A DNA stretch of 64,000 nt from Dehalococcoidia bacterium (GCA_015478665.1 JADMII010000007.1:1-64000); one strand, 5' to 3'. Numbered from the stretch's first letter, positions 16,946 through 26,292 are shown. Made by a program: numbers and translations. The notes: generated by a model not told the origin, from the letters alone.

Positions 16946-17820
16946 TGCCTGCGTTGCTGCACGTGTTGACCATCACGATCGGCTGGGATCCAAACATCGC
17001 CAAGTTCGGCAGTCTGCAGCTGACGTGGCATGGCATCTTTACCGCCGTCGGCATCGCGCTCGGCGTCTATCTCGGCGTCTGGCTGGGGCGCCGCCAGGGG
17101 TTCACGGAGGACGACGGATACAGCATCGCCCTCGTCGGCGTGCCGGCCGGCATCATCGGCGCGCGGGCAATGTTCGTGCTCGAGAACCGCGCCCAGTTCG
17201 CGGGCCGCTGGGTCGACGTGCTGCGGATCAATGAGGGCGGGATTACGCTGTACGGCGCCATCGTCGGCGGCGTCCTGGCGGCGGTGATCTACGGCCTCAT
17301 GCGCAAGCTGCCGGTTCGGCGCGGGCTCGACGCCGCCGGCTTCGGGCTGCTGCTTGGGATGGCGGTTGGCCGCATCGGCGACCTGATCAACGGCGAGCAC
17401 ATCTCCAAGGTCTCGCACCTGCCCTGGGCGGTGCTGTACTCGAACCCCAACAGCACTGCCTGGCAGCTGGGGCCGATGCACCCGGCGACGACGTACGAAC
17501 TGATCGGCGACCTCCTGATCATCGGTCTCATGGCGGCGTTGTTCGCGAAGTTCTGGCGCTCTCGGCCGGGCGTCGCATTCTTCTCCGGCGTCGTGCTGTA
17601 TTCGGCGATGCGCTTCGGCGTCAGCTACCTGCGGGTCGACTCGACGTTCGTGGTGAAGGACTGGATCACGTTCCCGCAGGCGGTGTCGATGGGCACGTGG
17701 CTGATCGGGATGGTCGGGTTGGGCTGGACGCTCTTGCGCCGGCCTGAGCGCTCGGAACCGGCGCAGACGGCCGGCATCTCGCCGCCGGCGAAGGCGCGCA
17801 CGGCGACGCGAAGCGCGTGA
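16945..17820 (+). CDS. lgt: Prolipoprotein diacylglyceryl transferase
   Basis: Lgt moves a diacylglyceryl group from phosphatidylglycerol to the lipobox cysteine of prolipoproteins in the membrane. The 291-residue protein has seven hydrophobic segments and the Lgt landmarks: LTWHGIFTAVGIALG (the HG motif), ENRAQFAG, GGITLYGAIVGG and the signature GMAVGRIGDLINGEHIS (Asp where Asn is usual in GNFINGE), then HPATTYE and a late arginine in SAMRFGVSYLR. The start is GTG sharing one base with the resB TAG (TAGTG). Several lipoproteins in this window are its likely substrates. Confidence 0.92.
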   Translation: MPALLHVLTITIGWDPNIAKFGSLQLTWHGIFTAVGIALGVYLGVWLGRRQGFTEDDGYSIALVGVPAGIIGARAMFVLENRAQFAGRWVDVLRINEGGITLYGAIVGGVLAAVIYGLMRKLPVRRGLDAAGFGLLLGMAVGRIGDLINGEHISKVSHLPWAVLYSNPNSTAWQLGPMHPATTYELIGDLLIIGLMAALFAKFWRSRPGVAFFSGVVLYSAMRFGVSYLRVDSTFVVKDWITFPQAVSMGTWLIGMVGLGWTLLRRPERSEPAQTAGISPPAKARTATRSA

Positions 17821-18065
17821 GTCGCGACGTCACGCTGTACACGCGCACGCACTGCGGGCTCTGCGAAGAGGCCGAGGATGAGCTTCGCCGCCTGGAACCG
17901 GAGTTCGGCTTCACCCTGACGACCTGCGATGTCGATGCCGACCCCACGCTGCGGCTCGAGTACAACGCCCGCGTCCCGGTGATCTGCGTCGACGGGCGCG
18001 AGGTCGCGGCGGCGCCGATCGACCCCGGCAGGCTGGCGACGGTGCTGAGGACGACGCTGCGGTAG
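17817..18065 (+). CDS. Glutaredoxin-like thiol-disulfide protein (DUF836 type)
   Basis: The 82-residue thioredoxin-fold protein has a C-x-x-C active site (TRTHCGLCEEAEDELRRLE) and the cis-Pro segment NARVPVICVDGRE, followed by a short helix. This is the layout of the YfcD/DUF836 glutaredoxin-like family, cytoplasmic with no signal peptide. Its GTG start overlaps the lgt stop by four bases (GTGA). Placement after resB and lgt puts it in an envelope-biogenesis operon; a role in supplying reducing equivalents for cytochrome c maturation is possible but unproven. Confidence 0.82.
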   Translation: MSRDVTLYTRTHCGLCEEAEDELRRLEPEFGFTLTTCDVDADPTLRLEYNARVPVICVDGREVAAAPIDPGRLATVLRTTLR

Positions 18066-18421
18066 GGCGCCTGATCGCGTCACTGATTCGTCGGGATGCG
18101 TTCGGCCGCGCCGGAACGTCCGCGGTGCAACGTCAACAGAACAGATGCGGCGGGTTCCTGTACCACTGTTCGCAGTTGCGTCTCATGCGGCCGACGGCGA
18201 GAAGAATCGACGAACCCTCACGACGGACGGTGGGGATTCGCGTCGCGAAGGTGTGCAGAACGGCGCAGCGCGACCCGGACCTCGAGCCGTCCAGGACGCG
18301 ACGATGCGGTTGAAACACGCCGGTGGATCTCGTCATCCGAGGAGATCGGACGGTCGGAACCCGCGCCGTCAACCCGCGACGCCGTGCCGGTCACCAGCGC
18401 ACTCCTGACGTGGAAGCGCGG
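18066..18421. other. Non-coding stretch before rnpB
   Basis: No credible gene or clear RNA is seen. Frames here lack a ribosome-binding site and protein-like composition. The right end holds the rnpB promoter. Confidence 0.5.
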
Positions 18422-18427
18422 TATACT
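18422..18427 (+). promoter_or_regulatory. -10 box of the RNase P RNA gene
   Basis: TATACT ends seven bases before the mapped 5' end of the RNA at 18434, as expected for a sigma-70-type promoter. The -35 is not clear. Confidence 0.6.
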
Positions 18428-18433
18428 GCCCCT

Positions 18434-18796
18434 GCCAGCGGGCCGGGTGGCCGCTCCCGGCGACGGGAGAGGAAAGTCCGAACTCCACAGGGCAGGATGC
18501 CGGCTAACGGCCGGGCGCTGCGAGGCGACGGAAAGTGCCACAGAGACATACCGCCCGCTTCGGCGGGTAAGGGTGAAATGGTGCGGTAAGAGCGCACCGG
18601 CGTCGTGGAGACACGGCGGCCGGGCAAACCCCATCCGGAGCAAGGCCACGTAGGGGACCATGTCCGCCGCGGCGGAATCAGGACGGCCCGTCCGAGCGTC
18701 CCGGGTACGCCGCACGAGCTGCCGGGCAACCGGCAGCCCAGATAGATGGCCACCGCCCGGCAACGGGTACAGAATTCGGCTTACAGGCCCGCTGGC
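18434..18796 (+). ncRNA. rnpB: RNase P RNA, bacterial type A
   Basis: This is the catalytic RNA that trims tRNA 5' leaders. The ends pair perfectly as helix P1 (GCCAGCGGGCC at 18434 with GGCCCGCTGGC ending at 18796). Universal core elements are present: GAGGAAAGTCCGAACTCC near the 5' end, a GGGTGAAATGGTGCGGTAAGAG stretch in the middle (conserved region II-III), and ACAGAATTCGGCTTACAG near the 3' end. Length about 363 bases fits type A. It has its own promoter. Confidence 0.95.
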
Positions 18797-19132
18797 ATGC
18801 CTCCCGCCGACGCACCGGGCCGGCGCGCCCCGCCGCCATGGACGCCTGGTATGCGCGGCGGCACGTGCGCCCGCAGATATGTTGGGAAGTTCGGCCGTGC
18901 TGTCGCAGGCCGGTGGCACGCAGATCCAGACGACCACGGCGCGCGTCCAGCAGCGGAACCCGGCCTTCTCCAACGAGCCACGCACCGGGTGAGCTTCGAC
19001 GACGGCAGCGGCATCACCGCCTATCTCAGAGCGATGAAGGCTGGAGCTTCCGCGTGCGGCCTCCAACCGCCGTCCGCCGAGGCCATGCCCGCGCTGCATA
19101 CAGCGCTCCATCGCCGCTGTACACTGCCTGAG
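18797..19132 (+). promoter_or_regulatory. Spacer between rnpB and dxr with a start-proximal -10 box
   Basis: No credible gene lies in this spacer. Near its end TACACT (19120-19125) precedes the dxr ATG at 19133 by seven bases and there is no ribosome-binding site, so dxr may be translated from a leaderless mRNA. Confidence 0.4.
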
Positions 19133-20317
19133 ATGAGTGATCGGCCGATCGGCGTCGCGGTGCTCGGTTCGACCGGATCGATCGGACGCCAGACGCTCGA
19201 TGTCATCCGCGGCCTGCCGGGGCGCTTCCGCGTCGTGGCGCTGGCCGGCGGCTCGAACCACACCCTGCTCGAAGATCAGGCGCGCGAGTTCCGCCCGGAG
19301 CTGATCTGGTGCCAGGCGTCCGAGCGCCACATGGACCTGAAGAACGCAGCCGGCCGCAGGACGCGCTGGGCGCCGATGGAGGAGATGGCGGCGCACGACG
19401 ACGTCGAGCTCGTGCTGACCGGCACCAGCGGCCGCGCCGGCCTCGCGCCGACGCTCGCCGCCCTGCGGCGCGGCAAGTCCGTCGCGCTGGCGAACAAGGA
19501 GGTGCTGGTGATGGCCGGCGCCGTCGTGACGCGCGCGGCCGAGGAGCACGGCGCCGAGCTGCGGCCCGTCGACAGCGAGCACAGCGCGATCTGGCAGTGC
19601 CTCTGGGGCGAGGACGCCTCGGCCATCTCGAAGCTCGTGCTGACGGCCTCCGGCGGCGCCTTCCGCGATCTGCCGGCGCGCGACCTCGAGCGCGTGACGC
19701 CGCAGCAGGCGCTGCGTCATCCCACATGGGACATGGGTCGCAAGATCACCGTCGATTCGGCGACGCTGATGAACAAGGGCTTCGAAGCGATCGAGGCGCG
19801 CTGGCTCTTCGACGTGCCGATGGAGCGCATCGAGATCGTCATGCACCGGGAGAGCATCGTGCACTCGCTCGTCGAGTTCTGCGACGGCAGCGTGAAGGCG
19901 CAGCTCGGCGAGCCGGACATGCGCCTGCCGATCCGCTGTGCCCTCTGTTACCCTGAGCGTGTTGCATCCGAATCGCCGCCCCGCCTGAACCTCGCCCGGA
20001 TGCAGGCGCTGAACTTCGGCGAGCCCGACCTCGGCCGCTATCCGTGCCTGCGGCTGGCGCTCGAAGCGGGGACGAAGGGCGGCACCTGGCCGGCGGTGCT
20101 CGCGGCGGCCGACGAGGTGGCCGTCGAGCAGTTCATGCGCGGCGAGATCCGCTTCACCGACATCGCGCGGGCGGTCGACGCGGCGCTGTCGGCGCACACG
20201 GGGACGGCTGACCCTTCACTCGACGAGATCCTCGATGCGGACGCCTGGGCTCGGGAATTCACCATCCGTCCGGCCTCAGCCGGCCGGGTGTGGGCGGCCG
20301 CCGTGGACCGCTCGTGA
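19133..20317 (+). CDS. dxr: 1-deoxy-D-xylulose-5-phosphate reductoisomerase
   Basis: Dxr makes 2-C-methylerythritol 4-phosphate with NADPH, the committed step of the MEP isoprenoid pathway. The 394-residue product has the NADPH fold (AVLGSTGSIGRQTLDV), LANKEVLVMAG, the metal and substrate motifs PVDSEHSAIWQCL and TASGGAF, the flexible-loop region HPTWDMGRKITVDSATLMNKGFEAIEA, and FDVPMERIEIVMHRESIVHSLVEF. Length is normal. The start MSDRPIGVAVLG is the only one that fits the fold. It leads the conserved dxr-rseP-ispG block. Confidence 0.96.
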   Translation: MSDRPIGVAVLGSTGSIGRQTLDVIRGLPGRFRVVALAGGSNHTLLEDQAREFRPELIWCQASERHMDLKNAAGRRTRWAPMEEMAAHDDVELVLTGTSGRAGLAPTLAALRRGKSVALANKEVLVMAGAVVTRAAEEHGAELRPVDSEHSAIWQCLWGEDASAISKLVLTASGGAFRDLPARDLERVTPQQALRHPTWDMGRKITVDSATLMNKGFEAIEARWLFDVPMERIEIVMHRESIVHSLVEFCDGSVKAQLGEPDMRLPIRCALCYPERVASESPPRLNLARMQALNFGEPDLGRYPCLRLALEAGTKGGTWPAVLAAADEVAVEQFMRGEIRFTDIARAVDAALSAHTGTADPSLDEILDADAWAREFTIRPASAGRVWAAAVDRS

Positions 20318-20360
20318 CCGGGGCGGCGGCGCGCGGGACGGACAGCGGCGCTGAGGCGAC

Positions 20361-21743
20361 ATGGACGTACTGACTCGCTCCATCCTGCCCTTCGCGGTGA
20401 TCCTGCTCGGGCTCGTCGTGATCCACGAGGCGGGCCACTATGTCACGGCGAAACTCTTCGGCGTGAAGGTGCTCGAAGCCGGCATCGGCATTCCGCCGAA
20501 GATCTGGGGCGTGCGTTGGCGGGGCACCGAGTACTCGATCAACGCGCTGCCGCTGGGCGCCTTCGTGCGCATGCTCGGCGAGGAAGACCCGTCGGACCCG
20601 GAGAGCCTGGCGGCGCAGCCGAAGTGGAAGCGGACGATCATCATCGGCTCGGGCGCCTTCCTGAACGTCCTGGTGGCGGTGATCCTGTTCTCCGTGGCGC
20701 TGATGATCCCGCACACCGTGTCGGTCGGCGGTGCGAAGATCGCCTCCGTGGCGCCGGACAGCCCCGCGGCGCGCGCCGGGCTGCAGGCGGGCGACCAGAT
20801 CACGCAGGTCAACGGCCGGGCCGTGAAGAGCTTCGAGGACGCTTCGTACCTGATTCGGCTCTATCAGGGCTCCCGCATCGACTTCGCGGTGATGCGGCCG
20901 AACCCGCAGACCGGCGCCGCACAGAGGACGGAGATCGACAACGTCTACGCGCGGTGGAACCCGCAGCCGTACACCGATGCCTGCGGCGTCAAGCAGAAGG
21001 AAGGCCCGACCGGCATCACCATCGGCTACGGCGCGGTCGTGCCCGTGGGTCGCACCGCCACCGAGACCGCGCAGCTGTTCAACCAGTCGAAGCAGGATTA
21101 CCAGGCGTACACGCGGGACGCGGCGGCGAGCGCCCCGCCCGGCTGCGGCGCCTCGAAGTTCGGCTTCGACGCGCTGACGGCGGCGCGCTGCAGCGGCCTG
21201 GGACCGCAGCAGCAGGCGGAGGCGCGGGCGCTGAAGGCGGAACTGTTCGCCGGCACACCGAACCCCTGCTGGGTGTTCAATCCGCCGCAGGCGTTCGAAG
21301 CCCGGACGACATCCGTCCGGCAAGCGCCGCTCCCGGCGTTCAAGACCGGCGCGCGGATGACGCTCGAGACCGTGATCCTCGGGCGGAACCAGGTGTGGGG
21401 CCTCGTGCGCGGCTTCACCGGAGCGCAACCGCTCACGGGGCCGGTGGGCATCGCGCAGGCGACGGGCGAGGTCGTGAATCAGGCCGGCTGGCAGTCGCTG
21501 ATCCTGCTGGCGGCGAGCATCAGCATCAGCCTCGGCATCCTGAACTTCCTGCCCATCCCCATGCTCGACGGCGGCCGCCTGTTCTTCATCTTTATCGAGT
21601 TCCTGCGCGGCGGCCGGCGTATCGCGCCGGAGAAGGAAGCCTTTGTACACTTGGTGGGACTGGTAGCCATGCTGACGCTGTTCGTGGTCGTCACGTACTT
21701 CGACATCGTCCGCATCGTGAGTGGAGGGAGCCTGCTGCGATGA
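20361..21743 (+). CDS. rseP: Site-2 protease RseP family (M50)
   Basis: RseP-type proteases cut membrane-bound anti-sigma factors or signal peptide remnants within the membrane. The 460-residue protein has the zinc motif HEAGH at 22-26 in the first helix, a PDZ domain (SVAPDSPAARAGLQAGDQITQVNGRAV), and the third-ligand motif NFLPIPMLDGGRL near the C-terminus. Between PDZ and the later helices lies an insert of roughly 120 residues with four Cys (DACGV, GCGAS, ARCSG, NPCWV) that typical RseP proteins lack; it should be extracytoplasmic and could be disulfide-bonded. The stop overlaps the ispG start (ATGA). Position between dxr and ispG is conserved in many bacteria. Confidence 0.93.
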   Translation: MDVLTRSILPFAVILLGLVVIHEAGHYVTAKLFGVKVLEAGIGIPPKIWGVRWRGTEYSINALPLGAFVRMLGEEDPSDPESLAAQPKWKRTIIIGSGAFLNVLVAVILFSVALMIPHTVSVGGAKIASVAPDSPAARAGLQAGDQITQVNGRAVKSFEDASYLIRLYQGSRIDFAVMRPNPQTGAAQRTEIDNVYARWNPQPYTDACGVKQKEGPTGITIGYGAVVPVGRTATETAQLFNQSKQDYQAYTRDAAASAPPGCGASKFGFDALTAARCSGLGPQQQAEARALKAELFAGTPNPCWVFNPPQAFEARTTSVRQAPLPAFKTGARMTLETVILGRNQVWGLVRGFTGAQPLTGPVGIAQATGEVVNQAGWQSLILLAASISISLGILNFLPIPMLDGGRLFFIFIEFLRGGRRIAPEKEAFVHLVGLVAMLTLFVVVTYFDIVRIVSGGSLLR

Positions 21744-22885
21744 CGCATCGAAGGGAATCCCGGCCGGTGTTCGTCGGCGACGTGCAGATCGGCGGCGGCG
21801 CGCCGGTTGCCGTGCAGTCGATGTGCTCGACGAACACGGGAGACGTGAAGGCGACGGTCGAGCAGCTGCACCGGCTCAAGGACGCCGGCTGCGACGTGGT
21901 GCGGATCGCCGTGCCCGACAAGGAAGCGGCGGAGGCGCTGCCCGAGATCGTCCGTCAGAAGCCGCTGCCGATCATCGCCGACATCCACTTCGACTATCGC
22001 TGGGCGCTGGCGGCGATCCGCGCGGGCTTCGACGCGCTGCGCCTGAACCCCGGGAACATCCGCGACGCCGACAAGGTGAAGCTGGTGGCGAAGGAGGCGA
22101 AGGAGCACGGCATGCCGATCCGCATCGGCGTCAACGCCGGCTCGCTGCCGCCGATTCGCGCGCTCGGGGAGGGAGAGCTGCCGCCGTCGCTGCCGGAGCG
22201 CATGGTGGACGCCGCGCAGTGGGAGGTCAAGCACCTCAACGACGCCGGCTTCAACGACATCAAGATCTCCATGAAGGCGTTCGACGTGCCGACGATGGTC
22301 GAGGCCTACCGCCGCATCGCGCCGCTGGTACCGTACCCGCTGCACCTCGGCGTCACCGAGGCGGGGACGCCGCGCGCCGGCTCCGTGAGGAGCGCCATCG
22401 GCATCGGCATCCTGCTCGCCGAGGGCATCGGCGACACGATCCGCGTGTCGCTCGCCGCCGATCCGGTGGAAGAGGTGCCGGTCTGCTGGGACATCCTCAA
22501 CACGCTCAATCTCCGCAAGCGTGGCGCCACGCTCGTCGCCTGCCCGACCTGCGGCCGCATCGAGATCGACCTCATCCCGCTGGCGAACAAGGTCGAGGAG
22601 CACTTCACGAAGCGCGGCAAGATCCTCACCGTCGCGGTCATGGGCTGCGTCGTCAACGGGCCGGGCGAGGCGAAGGCGGCTGACCTCGGCATCGCCGGAG
22701 GCAAGGGGCGCGGCGTCATCTTCCGGAAGGGCGAGATCGTGAAAACCGTCGACGAGCCGCAGTTCATGAGCGCGCTGATCGAAGAGGGCGAGAAGATCAT
22801 CGCGGAGATGGAGGCGGGGACATACACCTCCGTCAGTCACAACGACGATAACGTGATCCCGCTGATGGAAGTGCCGGCCCGCTAG
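21740..22885 (+). CDS. ispG: 4-hydroxy-3-methylbut-2-enyl diphosphate synthase
   Basis: IspG (GcpE) reductively opens the cyclic diphosphate in the penultimate MEP pathway step using a [4Fe-4S] cluster. The 381-residue product has VAVQSMCSTNTGD, DIHFDYRWALAAI, LRLNPGNI, RIGVNAGSL, HLGVTEAGTPRAG and the cluster cysteines in VACPTCGRIE and MGCVVNGPGEAKAADLG. Length is typical of the short bacterial form. The ATG overlaps the rseP stop by four bases. Confidence 0.97.
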   Translation: MTHRRESRPVFVGDVQIGGGAPVAVQSMCSTNTGDVKATVEQLHRLKDAGCDVVRIAVPDKEAAEALPEIVRQKPLPIIADIHFDYRWALAAIRAGFDALRLNPGNIRDADKVKLVAKEAKEHGMPIRIGVNAGSLPPIRALGEGELPPSLPERMVDAAQWEVKHLNDAGFNDIKISMKAFDVPTMVEAYRRIAPLVPYPLHLGVTEAGTPRAGSVRSAIGIGILLAEGIGDTIRVSLAADPVEEVPVCWDILNTLNLRKRGATLVACPTCGRIEIDLIPLANKVEEHFTKRGKILTVAVMGCVVNGPGEAKAADLGIAGGKGRGVIFRKGEIVKTVDEPQFMSALIEEGEKIIAEMEAGTYTSVSHNDDNVIPLMEVPAR

Positions 22886-22886
22886 G

Positions 22887-23344
22887 ATGGCGGCGGGCTG
22901 CGAGATCTGCGAACGCATCGCCCGCTTCACGCCCGACACTCCGTACCTGATCGCCGAGCTCGCGAGCGGTTATGCCGTGCTGTGCGACAACAGCTCTATC
23001 GCGGCTACACGATCTTCCTGGCGAAGCGCTGCGTGCCGGAACTGCACGAGCTGCCGGCCCCGGAGCGCTCGCTGTTCCTCGATGAGATGGCGACGGTCGG
23101 GGAGGCGGTTCATCGCGCCTTCACGCCGCGAAAGCTGAACTACGAGTTGCTCGGCAACGGCGTGCCGCACCTGCACTGGCACCTCGTGCCCCGCTACGCC
23201 GACGATCCGAAGCCGCAATGGCCGATCTGGAGCAATCCGGCATTCCTCGACGCGCCACCGGTGACGCCGATCGACGCAGCGGCGCTCGCGGATCTGCGGA
23301 CGCGCGCGCGGGCGGCGCTGACCGCCGTGCGTTCCAGACGCTGA
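22887..23344 (+). pseudogene. HIT-family hydrolase, frame broken by one base
   Basis: Two frames together encode a HIT-domain protein of about 152 residues. The first starts at ATG 22887, one base after the ispG stop, and reads CEICERIARFTPDTPYLIAEL...YAVLCDN. The second continues QLYRGYTIFLAKRCVPELHELP...NYELLGNGVPHLHWHLVPRY, containing the HxHxH nucleotide-hydrolase triad. Joining needs one extra C at about 22991 (AAC-CAG-CTC-TAT). HIT proteins act on nucleoside phosphates or adenylates. Whether this is a real mutation or a sequence error is open; the same kind of one-base loss occurs twice more in this window. Confidence 0.82.
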
Positions 23345-23563
23345 TGGCGGCGTCCGAGCGAGCAACTCATCGCCGGCGCCTCCACTTCAGTGGACGGGAG
23401 CCTGTAGCGCGGCAGCGTCGGCGTGGCGTCGTTCGGGCGTACCGCGCGCCCGCAACACGGGAGACGGGCAGCATCCAACGCGGACGCGGCGCCCCTGCTC
23501 GCTCTCGACGGGCGCCGGAACGCGTGACGAGGCGTCCGGCGTCGCCTTCCGGGCGCGGGCGCG
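23345..23563. other. Spacer between converging HIT and DUF2231 genes
   Basis: No gene, and no convincing terminator beyond GC-rich sequence, is seen here. Confidence 0.4.
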
Positions 23564-24163
23564 CTAATCACGCCGGTGGATGCCGGGGCGGAAGGGCTGG
23601 TAGCCGCGCTCGGCGCGCTGCTCGTAGCCGCGGCCGCGGCGACGCGGGGCAAAGCCGGTTCGCGGCTCGTAGCCCGCCTCGTAGGTTTCGTATTCCGCTT
23701 CCTGGCCCTCCTGCTCATCGAGCGGCACGACCGCCAGGTGGTGCTTGTACACCATCTCGCCACCGAGCCAGCCGGAGATGCCGAGCATGATGACGCCCAC
23801 ACCCTGCAGCGTGCCGACGGCGATCAGCTTCGCGCCACCGGTCGCGCTGTCATTGAGCATTAGCAGCACGGCCGTGAAGAAGAGCGCCAGCAGGCTCAGA
23901 TTGAGCACCATGTGCGTGACGCCGATGCGGTATGCGGCACTTCGCGCGCCGATCGTCCGCAGGTCGCCGAAGCCCGGGAGGGCGGCGATCAGCGCTGCCG
24001 AGAGCGCTGCGATGCCCGTCCAGAACGACATGCTGTACCAGAAGTGGGTCGTCGTCGTGAGGAAGATCAGCTGCGATGCGAACGCCCAGACGAAGAGGCC
24101 GATCGGCGCCTCGACGAGCGTCGGGTGCATCGGATGACCGAGAACTGAGTATCGGCTGCGCAT
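23564..24163 (-). CDS. DUF2231-family membrane protein with Arg/Tyr/Gly-rich tail
   Basis: The product is 199 residues. It starts MRSRYSVLGHPMHPTLVEAPIGLFVWAFASQL, where GHPxHPxLxxxPIGL is the DUF2231 hallmark (two conserved His). Four transmembrane helices follow. The C-terminal 45 residues are acidic, then rich in Arg, Gly and Tyr (RRRGRGYEQRAERGYQPFRPG), likely disordered and cytoplasmic. GGAGG six bases upstream supports the start at 24163. The function of DUF2231 is unknown; a redox or haem-linked role is often suggested because of the paired histidines. Confidence 0.85.
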   Translation of the reverse strand: MRSRYSVLGHPMHPTLVEAPIGLFVWAFASQLIFLTTTTHFWYSMSFWTGIAALSAALIAALPGFGDLRTIGARSAAYRIGVTHMVLNLSLLALFFTAVLLMLNDSATGGAKLIAVGTLQGVGVIMLGISGWLGGEMVYKHHLAVVPLDEQEGQEAEYETYEAGYEPRTGFAPRRRGRGYEQRAERGYQPFRPGIHRRD

Positions 24164-24502
24164 GGTAAGCCTCCGTGTCGTCTCGCGCGAGCGTCCTGTC
24201 GCCCACCATCGTGGTACCGCGCGCCGCGACCCCGTGACCATCGCCCGTGCGGTCGCCGCCGCGCCCGCCGCGGCGTGGATGAGAGCGTCCGAATCTCTGA
24301 ATCCCAACGTTCGGCGTCACCGGGCGACTGCAACGCGAATGCCAGCCGCGTCGCGGCTTCCGCAAGCATGGGTTGGCACCGCCTGTCGCATGATGAGCAC
24401 ATCATCGCTGCGAGGCAGCCCGCGCGCGGACGGCGCGGGATCGCCGTGGCGGCGGTCGCCCCCGGCGACCCGGCGCCGGCGCGACACAGGAAGGAGCACG
24501 GC
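24164..24502. other. Divergent spacer between DUF2231 and TPP-enzyme genes
   Basis: Only the two outward ribosome-binding sites (GGAGG on the minus strand, AAGGAG at 24491 on the plus strand) are recognisable. No clear promoter or gene is seen. Confidence 0.4.
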
Positions 24503-26290
24503 GTGAACGTCAGCGACTACATGGTGCAGCGCCTGTCCGAATGGGGAGTGCGGCGGATCTACGGCTATCCCGGCGACGGCATCAACGGCATCCTCGGCGG
24601 CCTCGACCGCGCGGACGGCGCGATCGATTTCGTGCAGACGCGCCACGAAGAGTTGGCCGCGTTCATGGCCTGCGCGCACGCGAAGTTCACCGGCGATGTC
24701 GGCGTCTGTCTCGCGACGTCCGGACCGGGCGCCATCCACCTGCTGAACGGGCTCTACGATGCGAAGATGGACCACCAGCCCGTCGTGGCGATCGTCGGCC
24801 AGGCCGCCACATTCTCGATGGGCGGCGAGTTCCAGCAGGAAGTCGACCTGACGACGCTGTTCAAGGACGTCGCCCACGAATATGTCGAGGTGGTGATGAC
24901 GCCGGAAGCCGTCCGTCACACCATCGACCGCGCCTTCCGCATCGCGCTCTCGCAGCGGACGGTGACGTGCATCATCGTGCCGAAGGACATCCAGGAGAAG
25001 CCGGCGGTGCCGAAGCCGCCGCACGAGCACGGCACCGTGCATTCGGGCGTCGGCTACACGCCGCCGCGCGTGATCCCGGCCGAATACGACCTGCAGCGGG
25101 CTGCCGACGTGCTCAACGCCGGCAGCAAGGTGGCGATGCTGATCGGCGCCGGCGCCTTGGGCGCGCAGAACGAAGTCATCGAGACGGCGGACGTCCTCCA
25201 GGCGGGGATCGCGAAGGCGCTGCTCGGGAAGGCGGCGCTTCCTGACGACCTGCCGTTCGTCACCGGCTCGATCGGCCTGCTGGGCACGCGGCCGAGCTGG
25301 GACATGATGACGGACTGCGACACGCTGCTGATGGTCGGCTCGAGCTTCCCCTACGCCGAGTTCCTGCCGAAGGAGGGCCAGGCGCGCGGCGTGCAGATCG
25401 ACATCGATGCGAGGATGATCGGCATTCGCTTCCCGATGGAGGTGAACCTCGTCGGTGACACGCGCGAGACGCTGCGCGCGCTGCTCCCGCTGCTTCGGCC
25501 GAAGCAGGATCGCTCGTGGCGCGAAGGCATCGCCGGGAAGCTGCGCGACTGGTGGTCGGAACTGGAGGCGCGGGCGATGATGAGCGCCGACCCGATCAAC
25601 CCGCAGCGGGTGTTCTGGGAGGCGTCGCCGCGGCTGCCGGACAACTGCATCCTCACCTCGGATTCCGGATCCGCCGCGAACTGGTTCGCGCGCGACATCC
25701 GGATCCGCGAGGGCATGATGTCCTCGCTCTCCGGCAACCTGGCGACGATGGGTCCCGGCGTGCCGTACGCGATCGCGGCCAAGTTCGCGTTTCCTGACCG
25801 CGCCGTCGTCGCCATGGTCGGCGACGGCGCCATGCAGATGAACGGCAACAACGGACTGATCACGGTCGCCAAGTACTGGCGTGAGTGGAGCGACCCGCGC
25901 CTCGTCGTGCTCGTGCTGAACAACCGCGACCTCAACCAGGTGACGTGGGAGATGCGCGCGATGGAGGGCGACCCCAAGTACGAGGCCTCGCAGGAGCTGC
26001 CCGACTTCCCCTACGCCCACTACGGCGAGATGCTCGGGCTGCGCGGCATCCGCGTCGACCGCCCGGAGATGATCGCCTCGGCGTGGGACGAGGCCTTCGC
26101 CTCCGATCGCCCCGTGGTGCTGGAGGCGTACACCGACCCGAACGTGCCGCCGCTGCCGCCGCACATCACGCTCAAGCAGGCGAAGTCCTTCGGGTCGGCG
26201 GTGCTCCACGGCGACGAAGACCGCGTGGGCTTCGTGAAGGAGAGCGTGAAGGAACTGGTCGCGGGCGTGCTGCCGGGCCGGGGGTCGTAG
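24503..26290 (+). CDS. Thiamine-diphosphate enzyme, pyruvate oxidase/acetolactate synthase-like
   Basis: The 595-residue protein has all three domains of the PoxB/IlvB superfamily: a pyrimidine-binding domain with the catalytic Glu (QTRHEELAAFMACAHAKFTGDVGVCLATSGPGA), a central domain (VAMLIGAGALGAQ...), and a TPP-binding domain with the motif GDGAMQMNGNN...LVVLVLNN. It decarboxylates a 2-oxo acid, but the acceptor and flavin use cannot be told. The start is GTG 24503 with AAGGAG six bases upstream. The family is often annotated as thiamine-pyrophosphate-requiring protein or pyruvate oxidase. Two bases after its stop begins an enolase-superfamily gene, so the two are probably one operon. Confidence 0.88.
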   Translation: MNVSDYMVQRLSEWGVRRIYGYPGDGINGILGGLDRADGAIDFVQTRHEELAAFMACAHAKFTGDVGVCLATSGPGAIHLLNGLYDAKMDHQPVVAIVGQAATFSMGGEFQQEVDLTTLFKDVAHEYVEVVMTPEAVRHTIDRAFRIALSQRTVTCIIVPKDIQEKPAVPKPPHEHGTVHSGVGYTPPRVIPAEYDLQRAADVLNAGSKVAMLIGAGALGAQNEVIETADVLQAGIAKALLGKAALPDDLPFVTGSIGLLGTRPSWDMMTDCDTLLMVGSSFPYAEFLPKEGQARGVQIDIDARMIGIRFPMEVNLVGDTRETLRALLPLLRPKQDRSWREGIAGKLRDWWSELEARAMMSADPINPQRVFWEASPRLPDNCILTSDSGSAANWFARDIRIREGMMSSLSGNLATMGPGVPYAIAAKFAFPDRAVVAMVGDGAMQMNGNNGLITVAKYWREWSDPRLVVLVLNNRDLNQVTWEMRAMEGDPKYEASQELPDFPYAHYGEMLGLRGIRVDRPEMIASAWDEAFASDRPVVLEAYTDPNVPPLPPHITLKQAKSFGSAVLHGDEDRVGFVKESVKELVAGVLPGRGS

Positions 26291-26292
26291 AC

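Noticed and set aside
18797-19132. A possible small coding frame between rnpB and dxr (ending near 18992)
   Set aside because: It begins inside the RNase P RNA, has no ribosome-binding site and matches no family I know.
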